NCBI GenBank assembly: GCA_024743355.1
Contig: JANSWS010000001.1
Span: forward strand, 1-64,000
Direction: 5' to 3'
Source: a bacterium
Lineage (GTDB): Bacteria > Planctomycetota > Planctomycetia > Pirellulales > Pirellulaceae
DNA: 64,000 nt
Shown: piece by piece, positions 9,656-20,423 of the stretch
How the letters are laid out: each line of letters opens with the position of its first letter
Position numbering within the stretch: position 1 is the first letter of the stretch
Notes under the pieces: generated by a model
Told to the model about the DNA's origin: nothing
What the model saw: the letters and a program-made list of their open reading frames with translations, nothing else
The model's database searches: none
Position numbers and translations under genes: made by a program

Positions 9656-11059
9656 ATGCCTGCCGATATGTATGACACGATCATTATCGGTGCTGGGATG
9701 TCAGGGCTAGCCGCTGGAATTCGGTTGGCTCATTACGATCAGAAGGTCTGTATTCTTGAAAAGCACTGGACCATCGGCGGACTCAACTCTTTTTACCGTC
9801 TAGCGGGGAGAGATTTTGATGTTGGCTTACATGCGGTAACCAACTTCACACCCCCAGGAACCAAGAAGGGTCCGCTCGCGCGTCTTCTGCGACAACTGCG
9901 ATTCAAGTGGGAAGATTTCGAGTTGTCGCCCCAATTGGGATCAGCTATCGCGTTTCCCGGTGTGCGTCTCGGCTTTACCAATGACATTGATTTCCTGAGA
10001 AGTGAAATCAGACGAGCCTTCCCCGGTGAAGTTGATAACTTTGAACGCATGCTGACTCTCTTGGCCGACTACGACGATCTAAACCAGGACAATTTCGGAG
10101 GCTCGGCACGGGAGTTTCTGCAAGACACCCTGGGAGACGCCTTGCTGATCGAGATGCTGCTTTGTCCCCTGATGTGGTACGGCAATGCACGGCAAGACGA
10201 TATGGACTTCGGCCAATTCTGCATCATGTTCCGCAGCATCTTTCTGGAGGGATTCGCCCGCCCCTACAAAGGAGTTCGCTTAATCCTTAAACACTTGGTG
10301 CGACGCTTTCGTGCCTTGGGAGGCGAACTGAAACTGCGGAGCGGTGTTGAGCGTATTCAGACCGATGGCGATAGGGCACTCGGGGTGATTCTGGAAGACG
10401 GAACTGTTATTGAAGGCAAACGCATTCTCTCCAGTGCCGGAATCATTGAAACTCAGCGTCTTTGCGATGACCTGACGGAACAGGCGATCGACCGCTCCGG
10501 ACAGCTGACCTTTATCGAGTCGATATCTGTTCTGGACAGGCAACCCAAGGAGCTTGGATTCGGCGACACCATTGTCTTCTTCAATGACAGCGACAAATTT
10601 CATTGGCAGCGTCCCGAGTCTTCTCTCTGTGACACACGCACGGGAGTCATCTGCAGCCCTAACAACTATGCGTATCCCAATGATCTCGGACAGCTCGACG
10701 AAGGTGTCATCCGCCTGACGACGATTGCGGATTTCGACTCCTGGAGCGGGCTGGATGATGCGGAATACCAGCGGCAAAAGATGTGGTGGTACGATCGCAG
10801 CGTGGCCTCGGCCGTAAGATTCATGCCGGATTTTCGAGGTCATGTCATCGCCACCGATATTTTTACTCCCAAAACCATTCGCCGCTTTACTTCGCATCAG
10901 AACGGTGCCGTTTACGGAGCTCCGGACAAGAAACTGGATGGCACCACGCATCTGCGGAACCTCTTTCTGTGCGGTACGGACCAGGGCTTCGTCGGAATTA
11001 TTGGAGCCATTGTCAGCGGCATCTCGATGGCCAACATGCACTGCTTGCGTGACGTCTAG
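9656..11059 (+). CDS. Phytoene desaturase / retinol saturase-like FAD-dependent oxidoreductase
   Basis: YDTIIIGAGMSGLAAGIRLAHYDQKVCILEKHWTIGGLNSFYRLAGRDFDVGLHAV; C-terminal LFLCGTDQGFVGIIGAIVSGISMAN. Confidence 0.85.
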   Translation: MPADMYDTIIIGAGMSGLAAGIRLAHYDQKVCILEKHWTIGGLNSFYRLAGRDFDVGLHAVTNFTPPGTKKGPLARLLRQLRFKWEDFELSPQLGSAIAFPGVRLGFTNDIDFLRSEIRRAFPGEVDNFERMLTLLADYDDLNQDNFGGSAREFLQDTLGDALLIEMLLCPLMWYGNARQDDMDFGQFCIMFRSIFLEGFARPYKGVRLILKHLVRRFRALGGELKLRSGVERIQTDGDRALGVILEDGTVIEGKRILSSAGIIETQRLCDDLTEQAIDRSGQLTFIESISVLDRQPKELGFGDTIVFFNDSDKFHWQRPESSLCDTRTGVICSPNNYAYPNDLGQLDEGVIRLTTIADFDSWSGLDDAEYQRQKMWWYDRSVASAVRFMPDFRGHVIATDIFTPKTIRRFTSHQNGAVYGAPDKKLDGTTHLRNLFLCGTDQGFVGIIGAIVSGISMANMHCLRDV

Positions 11060-11682
11060 CCAGCATCTTGCGAGGCAACGCTGCGCCGCGATGGCGGCTC
11101 CCAGTTGCGTTGCTTCCCATCGCCATTCCGCCTTCAGCGAAATGCAGGCAGCCGGAATGCGAGTCAGCGATTCCACCCTGTTCCTCAGACGAATCCGAAG
11201 AATCGCTACCTTCGCTCGTCAACATCTCACAGAATCTTCTTGACACTCTTCGGAATTGACCCATGTTTCAGGGTGAGTCTCATGCCGACGAGGGGACTCC
11301 CAGAAAGACAATTTCATCTTTTCGGCCTTCTGGCCAACAGGACTCTAGGCCAGTTCGACCGAGAAAGGCAAACCGATTGCGAAATCGGGACGCAAAGTCA
11401 CGGGTCTCACGCAGATAGCCGGACTGCCGAAGCTGAAACTGAGCGTTGAAAACCAAAACGATGTGGCGTGTGAAATCGCTCCATCAGTGATTATGAATCG
11501 AGTCCTGGTGTTAACGAGCGGTCCCTGCCCATGCAAAGGCGCTATGCATGCGGGCACAAGCCGATCCGTTGCACCCCGCGCGTAACGGGATTCTTGGCCC
11601 ACGAGCTCAATGGAACTCGCCAAGCTCCCTGGCACAACAAATCCCAGTCCTGGCTGTCGTTGAACATGCCCGAAAGGACGCG

Positions 11683-12048
11683 ATGAATACTGAACAATTG
11701 AATGCACTGAGCAGCTCACTGCAGCAGTTCGCCGCGCGTACCCAAGAGCGACTGCGGATTTTGCGCACAGCGACGCAAGAACTAGAGAAGCGTGCGATTA
11801 TCGAACAGCAAGTCATTCCATCAGTTCAGGAAAATCCCCAGGAGCAGTTGACTAGAACCGGCCTCTCACATTCGCCTGCTCACAGCCCAGCTGTGAACGC
11901 CAGCCAGCAAGCGGAAAAAACTGAACTTGATCCGCGGTCAACGACTTCGGACACAGCCCGGCGATCCGCCGCCCCAAACGGGCAGGCCACACACGATCGA
12001 ATTGAAGCCATCAAGAAGCGGCTAGCGGCTCAAACCAGAAACTCTTGA
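11683..12048 (+). CDS. Small predicted coiled-coil protein, first gene of the chemosensory operon
   Basis: MNTEQLNALSSSLQQFAARTQERLRILRTATQELEKRAIIEQQ; 21 nt upstream of the next CDS. Confidence 0.55.
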   Translation: MNTEQLNALSSSLQQFAARTQERLRILRTATQELEKRAIIEQQVIPSVQENPQEQLTRTGLSHSPAHSPAVNASQQAEKTELDPRSTTSDTARRSAAPNGQATHDRIEAIKKRLAAQTRNS

Positions 12049-12069
12049 TTCCTGGACACTCTGAGCAAT

Positions 12070-12573
12070 ATGAATCTACAAACACTTGGTCGCAAATCTG
12101 CAACCTCACCAGTCAATGAGCCGGACATAGCGTCTGACAAGCACTGCGTCTTCCGCTGTGGGGAAATATGGTTCTCTGTTCCTGCGATTTCAGTTCGCGA
12201 GATCGTCATGACGCCTGAACTGGTGGCCGTGCCTGATTGCCATGAGGCTCTGGCTGGACTCTGCCATCTCCGCAGTGACTTTATTCCAGTCGTTACCTTG
12301 CAGTCGCTGCTTGATTCAGCGGCTTCCATCGCCAATGACAATTCCTCTTGCCTGTTGGTCTTCGACCATGCTTGCCCGTGGGCTTTGCTCATATCCGGAT
12401 CAGCCGGCTTGGAAGCGATCGAAACCATCGTTTCCCAGGACTCCCGCTCGGATCATGACCACAGTGTGGTCATTGGGACCGCAATGTTTCGAGATCGCAT
12501 CGTTCGTGTACTGAACCCCAACGCTTTATTGGCCAAGGCCCAGCAGGCCTTCGAAGGACACTGGAACTACTAA
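12070..12573 (+). CDS. CheW-like chemotaxis coupling protein
   Basis: CVFRCGEIWFSVPAISVREIVMTPELVAVPDCHEALAGLCHLRSDFIPVVTLQSLL. Confidence 0.85.
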   Translation: MNLQTLGRKSATSPVNEPDIASDKHCVFRCGEIWFSVPAISVREIVMTPELVAVPDCHEALAGLCHLRSDFIPVVTLQSLLDSAASIANDNSSCLLVFDHACPWALLISGSAGLEAIETIVSQDSRSDHDHSVVIGTAMFRDRIVRVLNPNALLAKAQQAFEGHWNY

Positions 12574-12618
12574 ACAACGATAACGCTTCGTTCAGCCCAA
12601 ACAAAAAGCGAGAGAGCC

Positions 12619-13959
12619 TTGGAACTACGAACATTCTTTTTGATGACGCATTTCGTCGTTGCGGCGATATCAGCCTGCGGATTGGCCGCAGCAATGTTGC
12701 TGGAGAGCGCGTGGGGAATGGTGATCGGATTTGCGCTCTCCGCTATTTCAGCCGTGATTGCATCCATAGTTTCCACCCTGAAAATGCGTCGCGTTTTCTC
12801 TGTTCTTAACGGGACCATGTCGGGAGAGCAGGATTCCGCCAGCCAGCGTGTGGGCTTTCGAGAAGCGGACGAACTGGCCAGACAGTTGGCTGCTACCGCT
12901 CGCCACTGGGAGTCCATCGCTGCCAATACGCGTGACCAAAGCAGTGAATTCCAGGCAATGCTGGCCCTGCTGGATCTGCAGGGTCAGGGCGAAGCCAGCA
13001 ATCGACAACTGAAAGCCGCTATTAAAAACCTGGGCCAGGCCATGCACGCTCATCTGACGCAAATTGAGCAAGGGGCCCACGAGATGGAACATCTTGCCAA
13101 AGCGATGGCTGAAAACTCAGACGCCCAAGGCAATGCCGTCATTAAGACCACCGCCTACATTGAACAGCTCTCCACCACCATCGACTCGGTTAACGGAGGC
13201 GCCGAGGCCGCACAGCAAACACTGCAAACAGCCAGCGAGTCGGCTGCCTCCGCCCTGCGTTTGATCGATCAACTCCATCAGGGAATGCAGCGTGTCCAAG
13301 CCGAAACCCAAAGTTGCGAGAAGAAACTCAAAGGTCTGTGTGACCCGACACGCCAGATCAGCGCCATCGTCGGCTCCATTAGTGACATCGCCGCCAGGAC
13401 CAACCTGCTGGCACTGAATGCCTCCATCGAATCGATCCGCGCAGGCGAACATGGTCGAGGCTTCGCGATAGTCGCGGAGGAGGTTCGCAATCTCTCCGAA
13501 CAAGCCGCTGATGCAACTCGCGAAATCACCAATCTGCTGGATGCCATGCAACTGGCGACTCAAGAATCCATTCGCGGAATCGTGCGTGAGCGAGAACAAG
13601 TCGAAACCGAATTGCAACGCGCCTCCGACGCCGAACATTCGTTGCGCAAAATCGCGCAACTAGGAAATCAGACCCGTGCCCTGGAGCAAATCGCGGACTC
13701 ATCGAGCCAACAACTGCAGCTCGCCCAGGACGTAATCTCAGCCATTGAACAGCTCTCCGGATTGGCCAAAGCCAATCGCGGACACGCCGAGAGTATTGGC
13801 TGGACGGCCAAAAAACTAACGGACGTAAATCCACAGCTCGGGCAGAAGCTGGAAAGACTCAACGAGCGCCGAGGAGGCAGTGGCGGTGATGCCACGACTG
13901 CCCCACTCATTCCTGTTTCCACTCCGCTCCCCACGGCAGATTTGACAACCATCGGCTAG
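12619..13959 (+). CDS. Methyl-accepting chemotaxis protein, N-terminal TM hairpin with no large sensor domain
   Basis: Hydrophobic N-terminus then MCP signalling tip [57 protein letters not shown]; start likely TTG at 12619 or ATG at 12643. Confidence 0.9.
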   Translation: MELRTFFLMTHFVVAAISACGLAAAMLLESAWGMVIGFALSAISAVIASIVSTLKMRRVFSVLNGTMSGEQDSASQRVGFREADELARQLAATARHWESIAANTRDQSSEFQAMLALLDLQGQGEASNRQLKAAIKNLGQAMHAHLTQIEQGAHEMEHLAKAMAENSDAQGNAVIKTTAYIEQLSTTIDSVNGGAEAAQQTLQTASESAASALRLIDQLHQGMQRVQAETQSCEKKLKGLCDPTRQISAIVGSISDIAARTNLLALNASIESIRAGEHGRGFAIVAEEVRNLSEQAADATREITNLLDAMQLATQESIRGIVREREQVETELQRASDAEHSLRKIAQLGNQTRALEQIADSSSQQLQLAQDVISAIEQLSGLAKANRGHAESIGWTAKKLTDVNPQLGQKLERLNERRGGSGGDATTAPLIPVSTPLPTADLTTIG

Positions 13960-13969
13960 AGGCGCCCAG

Positions 13970-16708
13970 ATGAGCTCCGATTCCATCCAACCCGATCACG
14001 AGCCGGCGGACACGCTTGCTTGGAAAGAAGCCACCGAGGCAATTTCTGTGGTCTGCAATGCCGCAGAGGCACATCCAAGTCTGCTTGAGTTTACCGATCT
14101 GCTGAGCAATCTCATTCAGCTACACGAAAGCCTCGAGGAGAGCCAGGCTTCCGACGCGCAGCAACTTGCGGGTTTAATCTGCGATTGTACCCGTGAGTTG
14201 CGTCATGCGATCGACTCGGAAGGTCACGACTTTCAACAGATCGATGCCTTGAGTGATCAAGCTATCAACCAGTGGGGTGAGCACCTGCTCGAAATGCGAG
14301 AAGGTGCCGACTATCTGGACGACGCAGCCTGGGAATTTGCTGACGCAATGCAGGGCAGCGAAAGCACTGCCGAGGAAGGCAGTGAATTAGCCGCACCTTC
14401 GGCCGATGCTATCCAAGCCCTGCTCGATCAACTTGGCACTGCCCTAGAGCCATCGGGAAACGCCGTTCAAGCTGCCGACAATTCATCTCATGGATCCAGT
14501 CCAGAACGGGGACAACCCGTTACCTGCGGTTCGACTGAGACCGACACCCCCACGCAGGATCGCCCGGAGCTGGAGCCCGAGTTGCGTGAGGCATTTTTAG
14601 ATGATGCCTCCAGCTGTCTGGCCGCCATGGAGGCAGCCCTGCTGAGGATTGAGAAGAATCCCCAGGATCTGGAATCCTTGACACAGATCCTGCGAGAATT
14701 GCACACCCTGAAGGGCGCATCGGGCAGCGTCGGCATGATGGCTCTGGCCGAACAAATCCATCAACTAGAAGACCGCTTACGCGACGAGCAGACAGCCGGT
14801 CGCGTACCCTCCATTGACGACTTGCTCCGCAGCGTCGACGAGATTCGCGTTCAGATCAGTTGCCTCAGCCCAAAGCAGGAACCGCAGCAACAACAAAACT
14901 CGGTGGTGGACGCTGTGGCCTCGCTGCCAAAGCTATCCGATTTCTCAGCCGATGACGACAGCGACGAGCTGGTGCGTGTCAGAACCTCGCAACTCAATCG
15001 GCTGATGGATATGCTTGCGGAGTTGGTGATGCTGCGGAACCAGCGGGAAACCGAACTGGCCGACTTGCAATCCGTTTATCACGAGCTGGTGACCAGTGTT
15101 TCGCATATGCGAATGCTGAGCAATGATGGCGAATGGCATGCCGACCAAACTCGCTCGCTGCAGCTATCGGAGGTTGCCAATGATGTGATGGAAGCCGCGC
15201 AAGGCCTGCGCGACTGCATGCGTCCATTCGTGGAAGGAAACGCCGCTGTCTCGCGTTTCATTCGTCAGTTCCGCCAAGAACTCGTCGCCCTTCGCAGAAC
15301 GCCGGTCTCCGGACTATTCCGGCGATTGCAGCGCGTCGTTCGAGATGCGGCCCGCACAGAATCCAAACAAGTCCGATTGGAGATTCATGGGGGAGAAGCC
15401 GGTATCGAACGCGCTCTTCAGCAACGACTGTACGAACCGTTGCTGCACATATTGCGGAACTCCGTAGGACACGGAATTGAGCCCGCGGACGTTCGACTTC
15501 AGGCCGGCAAGCCCGCCGAAGGCGTCATCCTGCTGACCGCGAAGTCCGGAACAGATCATTTCACCATCGAAGTTCGCGACGATGGGCGAGGACTTGACTA
15601 TGAAGCCATCCGCAGACGCGGAGTCGAAAAAGGCTTGCTCAGCCCTCATCAGTCTGCTTCTCAAGAGCAACTTTCCCAATTGATCTTCCACCCAGGTTTC
15701 TCCACCCGCGAAGCTGCCAATCAAGTGGGCGGACGAGGCGTTGGAATGGACGTGGTGGCAACAACTCTGAAACGGATGCATGGCTGGCTGACCGTCGAAT
15801 CACAGCCCGGCGTCGGCACCCGTATCAAACTCAACTTTCCGCTCCCCTCCGCGATTCAGCACGCAATGGTCTTCCGCTGTGGACGGCAGCTGTTTGCCAT
15901 CCCCATGGAGTCCGTGCTGGCCACCGGTAAAGCCGCGCAGGACATTCCCAGAATCGATTTTGCGCAATTGCTGAGTCAGTCGCCGGATCCGACAAACCGA
16001 CGCAGCATGGCCATCGTGGTAGCCCAGGAGACGGCTGAAATCGAAGGCGATGGATTGCAGAAGCTTGCGCTTCTGGTCGACGAAGTGATCGGCCCCGAGG
16101 AATTGGTGGTTCGGCCTCTGCCGACCCTGCTCAAGAACCATCCGTACTGCGTTGGTGCCACTCTGGCCGGTACCGGACAGACTGTGTTGCTGTTGGATTC
16201 GCGTCGTGTACTGCAAGCCCGTCCGGAACCACTTGACAGTCTGTTCCTAGAGAGCAGCGAATTGCCCAACGACAACAAAGCCGATGATGCTCGTCAATTG
16301 CATGTGCTGGTCGTCGACGACTCCTTGAGTGCCAGAAAAAGGGTGGTGCGTTCGCTAAGTCGCTACCCTTTGAAAATCACCGAAGCCACCCATGGCACGC
16401 AGGCGATGGAACTCATGATGCAACACCGATTCGCTGCGGTATTCAGCGACCTGGAAATGCCCCACATGGATGGCTTGGAGCTCTTGGCTGAAATTCAATC
16501 GGGTGATCCGAAGCTGGCCTTGCCAGTGGTCATTATCAGCAGCCGAGCCGAAAGCGAATTCACAGATCGCGCACGCCAATTAGGCGTGGCGAGTTATCTC
16601 ATTAAACCCCTTGCCGATGAAGCCCTCGATTCGGCACTGAACGACATTCCCTCCCTACGTCACTTGGTATCCGAATCATCTTCCAACCGGCTGGAGCAAA
16701 ACTCATGA
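13970..16708 (+). CDS. Hybrid CheA histidine kinase (HPt - HK - CheW - receiver)
   Basis: HPt LHTLKGASGSVGM; kinase LHILRNSVGHGIE, VRDDGRGLD, GGRGVGMDVV; CheW-like C-terminus; receiver LHVLVVDDSLSARKRVVRSL...AVFSDLEMPHMDGLELL. Confidence 0.95.
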   Translation: MSSDSIQPDHEPADTLAWKEATEAISVVCNAAEAHPSLLEFTDLLSNLIQLHESLEESQASDAQQLAGLICDCTRELRHAIDSEGHDFQQIDALSDQAINQWGEHLLEMREGADYLDDAAWEFADAMQGSESTAEEGSELAAPSADAIQALLDQLGTALEPSGNAVQAADNSSHGSSPERGQPVTCGSTETDTPTQDRPELEPELREAFLDDASSCLAAMEAALLRIEKNPQDLESLTQILRELHTLKGASGSVGMMALAEQIHQLEDRLRDEQTAGRVPSIDDLLRSVDEIRVQISCLSPKQEPQQQQNSVVDAVASLPKLSDFSADDDSDELVRVRTSQLNRLMDMLAELVMLRNQRETELADLQSVYHELVTSVSHMRMLSNDGEWHADQTRSLQLSEVANDVMEAAQGLRDCMRPFVEGNAAVSRFIRQFRQELVALRRTPVSGLFRRLQRVVRDAARTESKQVRLEIHGGEAGIERALQQRLYEPLLHILRNSVGHGIEPADVRLQAGKPAEGVILLTAKSGTDHFTIEVRDDGRGLDYEAIRRRGVEKGLLSPHQSASQEQLSQLIFHPGFSTREAANQVGGRGVGMDVVATTLKRMHGWLTVESQPGVGTRIKLNFPLPSAIQHAMVFRCGRQLFAIPMESVLATGKAAQDIPRIDFAQLLSQSPDPTNRRSMAIVVAQETAEIEGDGLQKLALLVDEVIGPEELVVRPLPTLLKNHPYCVGATLAGTGQTVLLLDSRRVLQARPEPLDSLFLESSELPNDNKADDARQLHVLVVDDSLSARKRVVRSLSRYPLKITEATHGTQAMELMMQHRFAAVFSDLEMPHMDGLELLAEIQSGDPKLALPVVIISSRAESEFTDRARQLGVASYLIKPLADEALDSALNDIPSLRHLVSESSSNRLEQNS

Positions 16709-18300
16709 GTCACAATACGGTTCTCGTTATCGATGATAGCGCAACAATTCGCAAACTAGTTGATACGCACCTAAGTTCGGCAGGCTATCGGGTTGTTCTC
16801 GCCGCCAGTGCCGAGGAAGGTTTGGAATTGGCCCCCAAGGTCCAGCCAGATCTCATTCTCCTAGACCACCAGCTTCCCGGCACTACGGGGCACAATGTTG
16901 CCACGCAGCTGGCTGAATCAGAGACCCTGCGGCATATTCCAGTCGTGATCAGTTCCACGCTGAGAAAAAAGGCGTACGTCGAATACACCGACCTGGATAA
17001 CGTGGTCGACATGCTGCCCAAACCTTACACAGAGGAACTGCTGAAGACGACCGTCGCGAACGCCATTGAAACCGCGGCCATGATCGTGACATCGCAATCA
17101 CAAGGGGGCGCGGTTCCCGAGATCATCAACGCTTTGGACGAACCTGCGTTGACCGGCAACCTGGCTTGCTTTGGCTTGCGTGAGTTGCTGGATTTCCTGA
17201 ACAATGGCCGTAAGGTTGGAGTTCTTGAGGTGGAAGCCGAAGGCACACGGGTTCGAATCCATCTCGAAAAAGGACGCATTCAGGGTGTCTACGCACAAGG
17301 CATCGATCCGGCTCTGGTCGAGCAGATGATCGGACAGCTCCCTCCATCTTTAGCCAGTTTGGCCGCTGTCTTGAAAATGACCATCGGCGGCCGAAACTGT
17401 GCCGAGATTGACGGCTTTGTCCAGTTGCTGGACCAAAAAGTACTCGACCCCAGACTGATGTCGAAACTACTTCGCTTCCAAGCCGCGCAGCTTCTGCGTC
17501 TCGCATTTACACGAGACCTGGTAGCCTTTCGTTTCGAAGTCGGCAACACTGCGAACTCCCTACACAAGACCTTGCCACTCGAAATCAGCTTGCTGGCTCT
17601 GCTGGTTGAAGGAGCCATCTTCGCGGACGAACCGGCAAACCAGCAAGTGAACATCACCTACGTACGTCGAGCCATTCGCGGTCAGAATCTCGACCGGACT
17701 GGACTTTCCGCTCGGCACATGAAAGTGCTCAACGTCCTGACAGATCCCAAAGAACCCGAGGAGCTGGCACAAACCTTGGGTTGGGATATCGATGAAGTGC
17801 ACCAGGTACTGCAGGGATTCGAGTTGGCGGAATTGGTGGAAAGGCGCAAGAACGCGGTCAGCGGACAGTTCGTCGTGTTTGAACCCAATTCCGATCACGC
17901 CCATGACATACGTGAATCGCTGGAAGAGTCGGACAACCGCTATTCCGGTAAAGTCGTACGGGACAAGCTGGCCCTGCAGTTGGTGCTCAAGAGATCCGTC
18001 CCGCACACCTTGGTATTCGCAGGCGATGAACCCACCAGCTGCGATTTGATGCGCCGCATTTTCGCCTCAGATGACCCTCGCGCGGCTCAAATCAAACGTG
18101 TCGTCATGACCAGCCGTCAAGACGTCGACTGGAATGAAGAGTTGGGATTCCATGTAGACGCGACTCTGAACCGACCCTGCGCGGCTGAAAGCCTGTTCCA
18201 GATCATGGATCAGCTGCTTGCTGGGCAGAATACATCCCACGATACGAACACTCACGACCACCAACACGGTGACTACACTGCAGCAGGAGCGGAAGCATGA
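16705..18300 (+). CDS. Response regulator receiver + DUF4388 (PATAN) protein
   Basis: VLVIDDSATIRKLVDTHL...DLILLDHQLPGTTGH; then LTGNLACFGLRELLDFLNNGRKVGVLEVEAEGTRVRIHLEKGRIQGVYAQG; ATGA overlap with CheA. Confidence 0.88.
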   Translation: MSHNTVLVIDDSATIRKLVDTHLSSAGYRVVLAASAEEGLELAPKVQPDLILLDHQLPGTTGHNVATQLAESETLRHIPVVISSTLRKKAYVEYTDLDNVVDMLPKPYTEELLKTTVANAIETAAMIVTSQSQGGAVPEIINALDEPALTGNLACFGLRELLDFLNNGRKVGVLEVEAEGTRVRIHLEKGRIQGVYAQGIDPALVEQMIGQLPPSLASLAAVLKMTIGGRNCAEIDGFVQLLDQKVLDPRLMSKLLRFQAAQLLRLAFTRDLVAFRFEVGNTANSLHKTLPLEISLLALLVEGAIFADEPANQQVNITYVRRAIRGQNLDRTGLSARHMKVLNVLTDPKEPEELAQTLGWDIDEVHQVLQGFELAELVERRKNAVSGQFVVFEPNSDHAHDIRESLEESDNRYSGKVVRDKLALQLVLKRSVPHTLVFAGDEPTSCDLMRRIFASDDPRAAQIKRVVMTSRQDVDWNEELGFHVDATLNRPCAAESLFQIMDQLLAGQNTSHDTNTHDHQHGDYTAAGAEA

Positions 18301-19859
18301 ACCAAAACCGAAGCATCGACTTAATCGCTACCAATCTCGACGGAACCAGACATGCTTTCCGCTTGGCGCCCAACCAAGGCGTTTTTGTCGGCAAATCTGG
18401 TAACTGCGGCTTGCGATTAACTCATGATGAGATTTCCGAAATCCACTGCCGTATCGGTTTCGAAGATGGCGAACTGTGGGCTCAAGACTGGATGTCTAAC
18501 TCCGGGACTCTACTAAATGGACAGCCGCTAACAGCGAAAAGCCAGTTGTCGGCGGATTCGCTGTTGGAACTGGGCCCGTTCACCATCGAGATCAAGGAGG
18601 TGCGGACGCACGAGTCCGTTGAACCCAAGAACGAATCGCAAATCGCCAAACCGGCTGCTTGCAGTATTGCTAAATTCACCCACTTGGCCCGGTCGGAAGA
18701 CCAGGCGACCGACGAGTTGCCGGACAGCGTATTGGCCTCAGCTACCGCCGCAAGTTGCCCAAGCCATGATGCATCCGCTGTCGATGAAATGGAAACGGAT
18801 TACGAACAGCCGTTCCAAGACGAATCTGCAGACCTAACTTGGCATGGGGATGATTCCGTAAGCGAAAGCCACGAGTATGAATCGTCCAACTCTGCAACGC
18901 AGGACAGTGACGAGCTGGACTATGCTGCAGAAGACGATGACAATTACGCGGAAGCAATGGCTGATTTCGATAACGAACCAAGTTCGGCAGATAGCTTTGA
19001 AGGCGGCCTCGACTTCTTCGACGACGATGAGCTCGCCGAAAACGCGGTGGAATGCGACTCGGAGACCATTGCCCTGCTGCAAGCCGAGATTGAGGACCTG
19101 AGGGCTGCCCTGGCACACAGAGACGTGGGACTTTCGGGCTTTGACGACGCGCCAGCTGCAGCCGACGAAACGGAATCCTCCTCGCAAGTTCTGCAGCGAC
19201 TGCAAGAGCTTGCGGAGGAAGCTAACCGCGCTGAGGAACGCGTGTTGATTCTGGAAGAAATGTTGCAAGCCGCGGAGGAAACCCATCGCGCCGAAGCGGA
19301 AGAACGAACCCATTTGGAAGCCTGGGTCGGCGATATCGAACGTCGCATCGGACAGCGCGAACAGGAACACGCGGCGGAATTGGCCGCGTTGAAAAATCGC
19401 TTGAGCACGGCCGACCACCGTCAAAGGCACCTGAGACAACAATTAGAGCAGGCTGCCAAAAGTGATGGCGAATCACAAACGCAACAGCTCCAGTCTGAAC
19501 TCGAGCTTCTGCAGCGAGAGAACCAGGCTCTGCAAGCGTCCCTGGACGACGCCCGCAAGGAACTTCAGCAGCTAAGTCATCAGCTCGAATCACAAGCCGA
19601 TCAAAACGAGACCACCCTGCGATCGGAACGAGCCAAGATTGCGAAGGAACAAGCGGAGGTTTCCAGACTCAAATTCGAGTATGCCCAAAAGCTGGATGAA
19701 TTGTCAAAGACGATTCCGAAAGCAGAGTTGGATCCGCGATTGCAAAGCCTGCGAGAACAACGGCAAGAAATCCGTGAGCTAAACTCGCAGAGGGCAGAGC
19801 AATCCGCTGAAAATTCGCTCTCCAGCCGTCTTAAGAAACTCTGGAGTCTGGTCGAGTAG
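18297..19859 (+). CDS. FHA-domain protein with acidic linker and long coiled coil
   Basis: VGKSGNCGLRLTHDEISEIHCRIGFEDGELWAQDWMSNSGTLLNGQPL (FHA), then heptad-rich C-terminal half; ATGA overlap with the upstream gene. Confidence 0.85.
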   Translation: MNQNRSIDLIATNLDGTRHAFRLAPNQGVFVGKSGNCGLRLTHDEISEIHCRIGFEDGELWAQDWMSNSGTLLNGQPLTAKSQLSADSLLELGPFTIEIKEVRTHESVEPKNESQIAKPAACSIAKFTHLARSEDQATDELPDSVLASATAASCPSHDASAVDEMETDYEQPFQDESADLTWHGDDSVSESHEYESSNSATQDSDELDYAAEDDDNYAEAMADFDNEPSSADSFEGGLDFFDDDELAENAVECDSETIALLQAEIEDLRAALAHRDVGLSGFDDAPAAADETESSSQVLQRLQELAEEANRAEERVLILEEMLQAAEETHRAEAEERTHLEAWVGDIERRIGQREQEHAAELAALKNRLSTADHRQRHLRQQLEQAAKSDGESQTQQLQSELELLQRENQALQASLDDARKELQQLSHQLESQADQNETTLRSERAKIAKEQAEVSRLKFEYAQKLDELSKTIPKAELDPRLQSLREQRQEIRELNSQRAEQSAENSLSSRLKKLWSLVE

Positions 19860-19892
19860 ACCATCCATATCAAACAGTGTCGGACTCCCGCA

Positions 19893-20423
19893 ATGCATCC
19901 ACCCGAACCTCGATCTGCACACCAGCCGGCAACATCCTGCTGTCGATCCGTAGAGGACATCCTTCAAGCGATGACTCTGCTGATGGACGACATCCAACAG
20001 TATCTTTTGGATTTCGTCCAGCAGCTCGAGCAGTGCTGCCGGCAGGTGGACGCACAAGCAATGTCCGGTCTCACCTGCCCGCAGATCTCGGAGGGTGAAA
20101 CGCTGGAGCCTATGCTTCGACAGCAGGTAGAAATGCTCAACCAAGCGTGGCTGCGACTGGAATCCGAACAGAGGGAATTGCTGCAATCACGAGCCAGTAG
20201 TCCCATTGCGAAATCCGAGTTTAGCCCTGCAAACAACTACGTAAATCGCTCATCAGCTGTTCTTCCATCCACGTTGCCAGCCCCCGGATGCTCACAGCCA
20301 AGGCTTCCGACAGCCAGTCACCCTCCGCAAGCTGACGCACTATTCCCCGAAGACGCCCTGTTGCAAGAATTCGCGAGGTTGCGTCAAGACATTCGATCTG
20401 CACGTGGTACACCTTTCGTTTGA
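19893..20423 (+). CDS. Uncharacterised helical protein in the chemosensory/GTPase operon
   Basis: VEDILQAMTLLMDDIQQYLLDFVQQLEQCCRQVDAQ...; overlaps the downstream gene start. Confidence 0.55.
   Translation: MHPPEPRSAHQPATSCCRSVEDILQAMTLLMDDIQQYLLDFVQQLEQCCRQVDAQAMSGLTCPQISEGETLEPMLRQQVEMLNQAWLRLESEQRELLQSRASSPIAKSEFSPANNYVNRSSAVLPSTLPAPGCSQPRLPTASHPPQADALFPEDALLQEFARLRQDIRSARGTPFV

Noticed and set aside
10280-11176. 298-aa minus-strand ORF
   Set aside because: Antisense to the FAD oxidoreductase; no family motifs.
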